Source: JAWVZU01 sp033722075
GTDB lineage: Bacteria; Pseudomonadota; Gammaproteobacteria; Xanthomonadales; SZUA-38
Length of the DNA stretch: 20,944 nucleotides
Direction: 5' to 3'
NCBI GenBank assembly: GCA_033722075.1
Contig: JAWVZU010000032.1
Location: 1-20,944, forward strand
Positions 14,935-20,944 of this stretch are shown here, one piece after another; positions within the stretch are counted from its first letter, which is position 1; every line of letters starts with the position of its first letter. A program made the position numbers and the translations under genes. The notes beneath the pieces are model-generated. The model saw nothing but the letters and a program-made list of their open reading frames with translations. It did not search any database and was not told the DNA's origin.

Positions 14935-15986
14935 CAGAGCGCCGCCTGGGCGAGATCTCGTGCGGCCTGATCCGTGGAGATGCCCTTCGAATCAGCCTGT
15001 GCATAGACTCGTCCCAGGTTGTCCTGCACGGTCTTGATGATGGCCTGCATGACCTGCTGCTTGTCCCAACCGTCCAGTTCAATGCGCAGCAAGGCGATGG
15101 CGCCCCCGCAGTTGGCAATGAAGTCGGGCGCGTAGAGAATCCCTCGCCTCCTGAGCCGGTCCGCGTCGGCGGGTTCACCGAGCTGGTTGTTGGCCGCGCC
15201 GACCACCGCCTTGCACGCCAGCTGGGGAATCGTCTCCTCATTGATGATCCCGCCGACCGCACAGGGTGCAAAGAGGTCGCAGGGCTCGGAAAAGACCCGC
15301 TGCGGTTCAATTGCCGGAACGCCCAGTCCTTCCCAGTTGCGTACCGTCGCGGGATCCAGGTCGGAAAACGCCAGCTCGGCCCCTTCCGCCCTCAACAGGC
15401 CCAGCAGGCGCGCCCCGACGTGGCCAACACCCTGGAGCAGCACGCGGCGGCCCTTGAGGCCATCGGGCCACAGGTGGTTGGCAGTGACGCGCATGGATTC
15501 GAAGACACCGCGGGCGGTGTAGGGGGCCGGATCGCCGCCGCCGCCGGCTTCCGGCGTCCGCCCGAACACGCGACCGGGCGCTCCTGCAGCGATCCAGTTC
15601 ATGTCGGTCGACGAGGTCCCGAGGTCCGGTCCCGTGGCAAAGGTGATGGGCAAAGCGGCGATCGTCTGGCCATAACGCTTCAGGAGTGCTTCGCGACGCG
15701 TTCCCGATATCGGCTCCCGTAGCGAAATCACGGCCTTGCCGCCGCCTGCCTCGATGCCGACTCCGGCCCATTTCAGGGTCATGCCGCCGGCCAACCGCTG
15801 GGCATCGAGAATCGCTTCTTCGTCGCCCGGGTAGACCTTCACGCGGGTACCGCCAATCGCCCGGTCCCCCCGAATGCTGTGAATTGCGACGAAGATGTGG
15901 GCACCGGTTTCCGGGTCGGCGAAACCGTGGACGGCGCGCCCGTCCCAGGCGCCGGGATCGAGTTTGAGCGGCTCCATCGTGCTCAT
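14934..15986 (-). CDS. Leucine dehydrogenase-like amino acid dehydrogenase (Glu/Leu/Phe/Val family)
   Basis: A 350-residue cytoplasmic enzyme expected to deaminate an L-amino acid to its 2-oxo acid with NAD+. The family hallmarks are visible: K72 in 'MTLKWAGVGIEAGGGKAVI', the second Lys K84 (GGGK), and catalytic-type Asp D121 in 'GPDLGTSSTDMNWI'. Also present are 'GDPAPYTARGVF', the Rossmann loop GVGHVG (186-191) and 'ANNQL'. Its length suits leucine, valine or phenylalanine dehydrogenases rather than the longer glutamate enzymes. 'K-W-A-G-V-G-I-E-A' differs from the usual 'K-x-A-x-A-G-L-x-x-G', so substrate choice is open. The start overlaps the oxidase stop by 4 nt (ATGA), showing tight coupling. 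It is last in the TonB-receptor operon. Confidence 0.85.
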   Translation of the reverse strand: MSTMEPLKLDPGAWDGRAVHGFADPETGAHIFVAIHSIRGDRAIGGTRVKVYPGDEEAILDAQRLAGGMTLKWAGVGIEAGGGKAVISLREPISGTRREALLKRYGQTIAALPITFATGPDLGTSSTDMNWIAAGAPGRVFGRTPEAGGGGDPAPYTARGVFESMRVTANHLWPDGLKGRRVLLQGVGHVGARLLGLLRAEGAELAFSDLDPATVRNWEGLGVPAIEPQRVFSEPCDLFAPCAVGGIINEETIPQLACKAVVGAANNQLGEPADADRLRRRGILYAPDFIANCGGAIALLRIELDGWDKQQVMQAIIKTVQDNLGRVYAQADSKGISTDQAARDLAQAAL

Positions 15987-17230
15987 TGATCGAACTGCGT
16001 GCCGACGGGCTTCAGCCGGGCCAGCCGGCCGATGGAAAAGACCTCCGGCAAGGGCGCGCCTTTGATGATGGCCCGGGCCGCCAGTTCCCCCACCGCCGGC
16101 GAGAGCTTGAAGCCGTGACCGGAGCCGCCACCAGCCAGAAACACATTGTCCAGTTCCGGATGGCGATCCAGGATGAGGTGTCCGTCGGGACTGTTCTCGT
16201 ACTGGCAGACCCGGGATTCCAGGATCGGCGCATCGGCGAGTTCGGGAAAGCGAACCGCCAGGAACTCACGCGCCCGTTCGACTGCTTCGGGGCCCGGTTG
16301 GCGGTTGAGTTCGCTCGGGTCGATTTCCTCGCCACGGGTATCGTCGGCGAGCTTGAAGCCGCGTCCGTGGGTGTCGGGGAGTCCGTAGAAGATGCGCGGC
16401 CCGAAATCGATCCAGACCGGCAACTGGCCTGGCCGATAGCGATCACTGCCGGCGGGCGCTCCGAAGTAGAACACCTCCTGGCGGGTCGGGCGAATCGCGC
16501 TCCCGATCACTTGGGGAAAAAGTCGGCCCAGCCATGGGCCGCAGGCAAAGACGAACTGATCCGCCTCCACGCTGGAGCCGTCAGCGAGAGCGACCTGCTG
16601 CAGCTTCCCGCCGCGGCTGGTTCCCGGTCGGGCGAGGGATGTTTGATAGACGCCGCCTGCTCCGACCAGCCGGTCTCGTAGCAGGCGACAACTCCGCCGG
16701 GCCGAAAGGGTCCCGGCTCGCCGTTCAAGATAGAGCTTCCGCACCCCTTCGAACTGGATCTGTGGCCAGCGTCGCCGCGCCGCGTCGAGGTCCGGCTCGT
16801 CAACGGCGAATCCGAGCGATTCGAGGATGGGCAGCGCGGCCTGGACGTAGGCACTGTCCGCCTCGCGAAGCATCCAGAGGGCCCCGGTTTCCGTGTAAAG
16901 CGCATCCTGACGCAGGCTGTCGAGCTGTTCCCAGAGTTCGTAGGAGCGGCGAACCATCTCGCTGTAGATCCGGTCTCCGCCGTAGATGGCTCGGATGACC
17001 CGGGTCTCGCCGCCGGAACTTGCCCGCGAGTTGCCTGGTCCCCAGGCATCGATCAGGGTCACCCTGGCTCCGAGGTCGCACAATTGATGGGCCGTCCAGG
17101 CGCCGAAAGCGCCGGCGCCGATCACCGCCACACGTGGCGAATTCGACGCGCTTGCCACGGCAGGCATCAGAGGAGAAACGGCTGCCGCCTGGAGCAGGCG
17201 GCGCCGAGTGAGATTGAACTGATTGGGCAC
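15983..17230 (-). CDS. Tat-exported FAD oxidoreductase, sarcosine/N-methyl amino acid oxidase-like
   Basis: A 415-residue flavoenzyme. The N-terminus is a Tat signal: twin arginines in 'LTRRRLLQAAA' (7-17), a hydrophobic stretch, and a likely cleavage near 'AVASAS' (24-29). The FAD loop is 'AVIGAGAFG' (35-43). The C-terminal block 'VCQYENSPDGHLILDRHP' has C342 at the position where monomeric sarcosine oxidases attach FAD covalently. It is followed by 'GGGSGHGFKLSPAVGELAA'. The family oxidises secondary or N-methyl amino acids with O2, giving H2O2. The exact substrate is unknown, and export of this family is not the norm. The start is GTG at 17230 with no strong Shine-Dalgarno; it is chosen because it places the Tat motif correctly. 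Confidence 0.86.
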   Translation of the reverse strand: MPNQFNLTRRRLLQAAAVSPLMPAVASASNSPRVAVIGAGAFGAWTAHQLCDLGARVTLIDAWGPGNSRASSGGETRVIRAIYGGDRIYSEMVRRSYELWEQLDSLRQDALYTETGALWMLREADSAYVQAALPILESLGFAVDEPDLDAARRRWPQIQFEGVRKLYLERRAGTLSARRSCRLLRDRLVGAGGVYQTSLARPGTSRGGKLQQVALADGSSVEADQFVFACGPWLGRLFPQVIGSAIRPTRQEVFYFGAPAGSDRYRPGQLPVWIDFGPRIFYGLPDTHGRGFKLADDTRGEEIDPSELNRQPGPEAVERAREFLAVRFPELADAPILESRVCQYENSPDGHLILDRHPELDNVFLAGGGSGHGFKLSPAVGELAARAIIKGAPLPEVFSIGRLARLKPVGTQFDQ

Positions 17231-17244
17231 CCCGGGGCCAGGCC

Positions 17245-17272
17245 ACCGGCGGCGGGCGCTCCCGCCGCCGGT
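17245..17272 (-). repeat. Perfect 12-bp GC hairpin between receptor and oxidase genes
   Basis: ACCGGCGGCGGG (17245-17256) is the exact reverse complement of 17261-17272, with a 4-nt loop. It starts 9 nt after the receptor stop and ends 14 nt before the oxidase GTG. There is no T tract on either side, so it is not a standard terminator. It may block exonucleases and stabilise the receptor mRNA, or lower expression of the two downstream enzymes. That function is inferred. Confidence 0.7.
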
Positions 17273-17281
17273 ATCACCCGA

Positions 17282-19654
17282 TCAGAAGAAGAAGCGCGCG
17301 GTGACGCCGTAGGTGCGCGGCTCGTTGGTCAGGAAACCGATCCGGGCCCGTCCGCCGCGCTCCTGGTCCAGCGCCAGGAAGGCACGCTCGTCGGTGACGT
17401 TGTTGATGAACAGGGAGAACTCCCACTCCTGGGTGCGGACACCGCCCCGCAGGTTGATGATGTCGTAGCTCGGCAGTTCGGGATCGAAGGTGAAGAAGTC
17501 CACCGACGGGTTACCGATCGGGGTGACCTGAAGCGGAACCGACCCGAAGTTCGGATCCTGGTCGCCAAACTGGGTGAAGCGATCACCCACGTGCTGATAG
17601 ACGCCGGTCACGAAGCCTTCCCAGCCGTTATCCATGGGCCACCGGTAGTTGCCGGCCGCGGAGAACTGGAACTCGGGAACGGTCGGGAGGCGGTTGCCCT
17701 CCTTGAGGCCGCCGATCACCGAGACGTTTCCGGCCGCATCCGTACTGGTCACCGTGGAATCGAGCTCGGCGCTGATCAGGCTGGTGGAGATCGCGAAGTC
17801 GAAGTTCTCCGTCGGCTGTCCGGCAAACTCCATCTCGATCCCCTGGCTGAAGGCCTCAGGAACGTTGAAGATCACCCGTGACGAGCACGTTCCAGCGGTC
17901 AGGGTCGCCTGCAGATCGTCGATGTCCATGTGGAACAGCGCGATGTTGAAGCTGCCCCGGCCCTCCCAGAAGGTGGTCTTGGCGCCGACCTCATAGTTGG
18001 TCAACTCCTCGTCGCCGAAGGAATCCCGGCCGCCGAAGGTCGCCAGGTCTTCCGGCGAACAGAGCGGCTCGTTCAGCGGGTCGTTGATGCCGCCGAGACG
18101 GAAGCCTTCCGAAATCTGGCCGTTCAGGGTCACGCTGTCGTTGACGACATAGCTGGCCATGATTCGCGGGGAAACGCCGTCAGACGATGTGGTGCCGGCC
18201 TCGCCAATGGTGGTGTCGGCAAAGATGCCGTCGAAGTTCAGAACCCGGTCTTCCTCGAAGTCGAAATAGCGCAGGCCGAAGGTCAGGTCGAACTGGTCGT
18301 TGAACGAATAGGTCCCCTCGCCGAAGAAGGCATATTGCTGGAAGTCATAGGGGATGTCCGAGAAGAACAGGATGTCCGTTCCGGCGCGCGGTCCGGCGGT
18401 CGGAATGCCGGTCGCCGCCTCGAAGCCGGCAACGTCCAGGCTCTGCCCATACTGGCGTTCGATGTCGCTGTAGAAAAAGCCGGCGACCCACTGGAGATCG
18501 CTGTCCGTGTTGGACGCGAGGCGAAGTTCCTGCGTGAACATCTGGACATCGGTCGCGTCATCCAGGGGGGCGTCCAGGGTGTAGATGGACTCGGGCAGGT
18601 TCAGGATGTTCGGCTGAGCCGTGATGCTGGCCGTCAGCTGGGTCGCGTCCCGGACCTGGAGCACGTCCCGGTCGGTGAAGGACGTGATGGACGTCAGGAC
18701 CGTCGTGCCGAAGTCGTATTCGATGTCCAGGTCGGCCAGCATGAAGTCGTCGGTGAAGGTTTCCTCGAGCTGGGTGAACTGCTCGCGGTCCCCCAGCGTT
18801 ACCGGCGGGCGCGTGGTGGTGAACGGGTTGGCCAGGATGTTGAACTCGTCTTCCCGGTTGAACCCTTCGATATCGATCTCCTGGTAGATCAGGCGCGGCG
18901 TAATGGTCAGCCGGTCGTTCGGCTCGAACCGCATTGCGAGGCGTACGCCCCACTGCTCGCCTTCGTTCACGTCCTCGTTGACGCCGGTGGGCTGCACCGC
19001 GTCGATGAAGCCGCCCATCTTGCGGTAATAACCCACCGCACGCAGTGCGGCCGTATCGCTGAGCGGCACGTTGACCAGGCCCTTGACGTAGCCGCCGGAG
19101 CCCCCGTCGTCGATGATGTTGCCGCTCAGTTCGGCCTGGAATTCACGCTCGCCGATCAGCGGCTGGTTGGTGATGTAGCGAACCGTGCCGGACAGCGAGC
19201 CGGATCCGAACAGGGTGCCTTGCGGGCCACGCAGGACCTCGACGCGGTTCAGGTCGTAAAGATCGAGGTCCGGAGTGAACAGCGACAGGGAGATGACCGA
19301 TTCATCCATGTACACCCCGACCTGCTCCTTGACACCCGGCTGGTCGCGGACGATCTGGCCGGCGGAAACGCCTCGGATGGCCACCTGGCTCTGGCCAGGC
19401 CCGAGATTCTGGACCGTGAAGCCGGCGACATTGGTCGCGATGTCTTCGAGGTTCTCCGCGCCGGTGTTCCGGATCGCCTGGGAAGTCTGGGCGACGATGG
19501 AGAATGGAACGTCCTGGAGGGTTTCCTCCCGCTTCCGGGCGGTCACGACGACTTCTTCGATTGACTGGAGGCCGTCATCGCTCTGAGCGTACACGGCGGC
19601 TGGACCTGCCAGCAGGGCTGCACTGATGGCGGTAGCAAGGGCTGAGTGTCGCAT
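17282..19654 (-). CDS. TonB-dependent outer-membrane receptor
   Basis: The product is 790 residues. A signal peptide (1-23, ending 'AVYA') precedes a TonB-box-like segment, 'IEEVVVTARKREE' (32-44). The plug domain follows with 'VAIRGVS' (91-97) and the signature 'NRVEVLRGPQGTLFGSGSLS' (136-155). The rest is a 22-strand-type barrel that ends 'TYGVTARFFF', with the terminal Phe expected by the BAM assembly machine. These receptors import scarce ligands into the periplasm using TonB/ExbBD energy. The substrate is unknown; the neighbours suggest an amine or amino acid derivative rather than iron. GGAG lies 11 nt before the ATG, and a good sigma-70 promoter is upstream. It is the first gene of the operon. 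Confidence 0.95.
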   Translation of the reverse strand: MRHSALATAISAALLAGPAAVYAQSDDGLQSIEEVVVTARKREETLQDVPFSIVAQTSQAIRNTGAENLEDIATNVAGFTVQNLGPGQSQVAIRGVSAGQIVRDQPGVKEQVGVYMDESVISLSLFTPDLDLYDLNRVEVLRGPQGTLFGSGSLSGTVRYITNQPLIGEREFQAELSGNIIDDGGSGGYVKGLVNVPLSDTAALRAVGYYRKMGGFIDAVQPTGVNEDVNEGEQWGVRLAMRFEPNDRLTITPRLIYQEIDIEGFNREDEFNILANPFTTTRPPVTLGDREQFTQLEETFTDDFMLADLDIEYDFGTTVLTSITSFTDRDVLQVRDATQLTASITAQPNILNLPESIYTLDAPLDDATDVQMFTQELRLASNTDSDLQWVAGFFYSDIERQYGQSLDVAGFEAATGIPTAGPRAGTDILFFSDIPYDFQQYAFFGEGTYSFNDQFDLTFGLRYFDFEEDRVLNFDGIFADTTIGEAGTTSSDGVSPRIMASYVVNDSVTLNGQISEGFRLGGINDPLNEPLCSPEDLATFGGRDSFGDEELTNYEVGAKTTFWEGRGSFNIALFHMDIDDLQATLTAGTCSSRVIFNVPEAFSQGIEMEFAGQPTENFDFAISTSLISAELDSTVTSTDAAGNVSVIGGLKEGNRLPTVPEFQFSAAGNYRWPMDNGWEGFVTGVYQHVGDRFTQFGDQDPNFGSVPLQVTPIGNPSVDFFTFDPELPSYDIINLRGGVRTQEWEFSLFINNVTDERAFLALDQERGGRARIGFLTNEPRTYGVTARFFF

Positions 19655-19691
19655 CGATCAACGCTCCAACTTTGGGTGATGTTGGCCGTTA

Positions 19692-19720
19692 ATTATTCGT
19701 TAATCGACAGGGGTCGTCAA
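19692..19720 (-). promoter_or_regulatory. Sigma-70 promoter of the TonB-receptor operon
   Basis: On the minus strand, TTGACG (19720-19715) is a 5/6 match to the -35 box. AATAAT (19697-19692) is a 5/6 match to the -10 box, with the optimal 17-bp spacer. The receptor ATG is about 37 nt downstream of the -10, leaving a short leader. This is the best promoter in the window. Confidence 0.75.
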
Positions 19721-19749
19721 CGCAACGCTTTTTCGGACGCTCGTTGCGT
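19720..19749. promoter_or_regulatory. Inverted repeat ACGCAACG-N14-CGTTGCGT beside the receptor promoter
   Basis: Perfect 8-bp arms (19720-19727 and 19742-19749) with a 14-bp spacer lie directly upstream of, and touching, the -35 box of the TonB-receptor promoter. Centre-to-centre spacing of the arms is 22 bp, about two helical turns, which suits a dimeric regulator. It also lies 30 bp past the stop of the TPR gene, so a role in ending that transcript is the alternative. There is no T tract to support that. Confidence 0.5.
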
Positions 19750-19779
19750 CAGGCGGGTTGCGATTCAGCAGGGGGAGGT

Positions 19780-20944
19780 TCAGCTGTCCAGCGCGGCGGC
19801 GAGCTGGTCGCGTCGTTCCTTCTCCTTCTCGATGTAGGACAGCCACTGCCGCGCGGCTCTTTCGTTCCCATCGTCCCGCGACGCATTACGGAATGCCTCC
19901 TGGGCGCCGGTGAGCTTGTCCTGGTTGAAGCGGGCCATGCCGATCAGAAACCAGGCATCGCCGGCCCGATCGGTATTCTTGGCCAGGGCCTGCTCGGCGG
20001 CCTGCTCGGACTCGGCATCCATGCCCTGGTTCATATAGGCGTTGGCCAGTTGCAGATAGAGTTCACCATCCGAGCTGCTTTCCGCTGCGGCCTTGAGCGG
20101 TGGAATGGCCTTATCTTCTTCCTGGGCCAACATGTAGGCCTGGGCGAGCAGGCGCAGGTTCTTGGTTTCGCGCGCTATGATTCCGCGCTCGAACCCCTCG
20201 GCAAGAATGGTCGCGCCGCGATAAGGCATGTCCTGCTGCATGAGCAGCTGCGCCAGGTTCAGGTACTCCTGCTCCTTGTCGAGCATGCCCTGCTTGTACG
20301 CCAGTTCCAGGGTAATGAGGCGCTTCTGCGGCTGTTCCAGCTCGCCGTAGATTCCGGACAGCTGGATCCAGTAACTCTTGTTCGGGTACTTGAGGATCAG
20401 CTCCTCGAGGATTTCCGCCACCTTCCGGAAGTTGTTCATTTCGTAGTAGATGGCTCGCAGCAGCAGCAGCCACTGCTCCTTCACCTCTTCGCCCGCCTCC
20501 CGGGCCAGGGCGATTCCGCGCTCGATCGGTTGCAGGGCGCCCTCGTAGTCTTCGCGGGCATAGCGGGTCTGACCCAGCAGCATGTAGGCATCGGCCTTGG
20601 GATTTGGAACGATTTGCATCCAGCGCTGCAGGTATTCCTCGGCCTTGGCGTAGTTCTCCTCCGCGAAGGAGAGCTGGGCGATGCTGTAGAGGATCTGGGT
20701 CTGCATGCCCTCCGGGATGTCCGGCTGGGCGATGACCTGCTCGTAGGCGTTGATCGCGGCCGAGTAGTTGCCTTCGCTGTAATGGATGTACCCCAGGAAA
20801 TTGAATACCTGGGCGCGCTCGTAGCTGGTGAGGTTGCTGTCCTCCCGTAGATCCTGGATGATCCGCTTGGCGGTGGCCATGTCCTCCGCCTCGGCCGCCT
20901 GCTGGGCTTCCGAAAGCTGTCGGTAGACATTCTCCCGCATGGTC
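19780..20944 (-). CDS. TonB-system-associated TPR protein, C-terminal part (5' end outside window)
   Basis: The frame stays open to the right edge. The codon before the first Met is Thr, and 'MRENVYRQLSEAQQAAEAED' reads as the interior of a known kind of protein, so this Met is probably not the start. The 387 visible residues are TPR helical repeats (for example 'FNFLGYIHYSEGNYSAAINAYEQ', 'YMLLGQTRYAREDYEGALQP') ending 'RRDQLAAALDS'. Similar proteins are encoded after exbB-exbD-tonB operons in Alteromonadales and relatives, where they are thought to help TonB energy coupling. The missing N-terminus should hold a signal peptide. The TonB genes would then be just outside the window. It fits with the TonB receptor next door. 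Confidence 0.78.
   Translation of the reverse strand, partial: TMRENVYRQLSEAQQAAEAEDMATAKRIIQDLREDSNLTSYERAQVFNFLGYIHYSEGNYSAAINAYEQVIAQPDIPEGMQTQILYSIAQLSFAEENYAKAEEYLQRWMQIVPNPKADAYMLLGQTRYAREDYEGALQPIERGIALAREAGEEVKEQWLLLLRAIYYEMNNFRKVAEILEELILKYPNKSYWIQLSGIYGELEQPQKRLITLELAYKQGMLDKEQEYLNLAQLLMQQDMPYRGATILAEGFERGIIARETKNLRLLAQAYMLAQEEDKAIPPLKAAAESSSDGELYLQLANAYMNQGMDAESEQAAEQALAKNTDRAGDAWFLIGMARFNQDKLTGAQEAFRNASRDDGNERAARQWLSYIEKEKERRDQLAAALDS

Noticed and set aside
16940..16950. GTAGGAGCGGC, like a REP head
   Set aside because: It lies inside the oxidase coding sequence, codes for conserved-looking protein, and has no following palindrome.
17930..19564. Long plus-strand frame antisense to the TonB receptor (544 codons)
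   Set aside because: It mirrors receptor codons, shows no recognisable domain and has no separate Shine-Dalgarno or promoter. The receptor reading is unambiguous.
19744..20850. Plus-strand frame antisense to the TPR gene (368 codons)
   Set aside because: It is Leu/Gly/His/Val-rich shadow sequence. The minus strand has clear TPR repeats.

Overview
The window is GC-rich, gene-dense bacterial DNA that reads as the chromosome of a gammaproteobacterium, probably near the Chromatiales/Lysobacterales. The grounds are a TonB-dependent receptor with a 'VVVTARKREE' start, a TPR protein of the kind found beside TonB/ExbBD genes, a che operon ordered like Pseudomonas che2, and one GTAG-type REP element. 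The organism call is an inference from gene style. No rRNA, tRNA, CRISPR array, transposase or prophage gene was seen.

Layout. (1) 2-178: the 3' end of a glutathione S-transferase gene, then a REP hairpin. (2) 275-2997, minus strand: an apparent operon of a universal stress protein, a degenerate HD-GYP protein and a class II aldolase-like protein. (3) 3132-14909, plus strand: a long signalling block. A GAF-like/GGDEF diguanylate cyclase comes first, then cheY, cheA, cheW, a STAS gene, cheR, cheD and cheB. These are followed by a membrane-anchored coiled-coil protein, a chemoreceptor, a REC-EAL protein with a broken EAL site, and a DUF1801 gene. Many junctions overlap by 1-4 nt (ATGA or TTGA). 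A hairpin terminator separates this block from the convergent genes after it. (4) 14934-19654, minus strand: a TonB-dependent receptor, a Tat-exported sarcosine-oxidase-like flavoenzyme and a leucine-dehydrogenase-like enzyme. They sit behind a good sigma-70 promoter with a palindrome at its -35 end. (5) 19780 to the window end, minus strand: the C-terminal part of a TonB-associated TPR protein, whose gene starts outside the window.

How the genes work together. The chemoreceptor ends in a WxxF-type pentapeptide that should tether CheR/CheB. CheA, CheW, CheY, CheR, CheB and CheD make a complete adaptation-capable array. No standard cheZ, cheC or cheX is visible. The membrane protein after cheB carries a CheZ-like D-x-x-x-Q patch (F-E-D-I-V-T-Q) and ends in GSIELF. 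The GGDEF enzyme ends in the same six residues, and CheD has a near-match (GDVDLF) close to its end. This suggests a shared short docking tag, perhaps for CheY, linking chemotaxis to cyclic-di-GMP. Two further c-di-GMP-type proteins here (HD-GYP and REC-EAL) have lost catalytic residues and are probably regulatory. The TonB/oxidase/dehydrogenase operon looks like an uptake-and-deamination unit for amines or amino acids of unknown identity.
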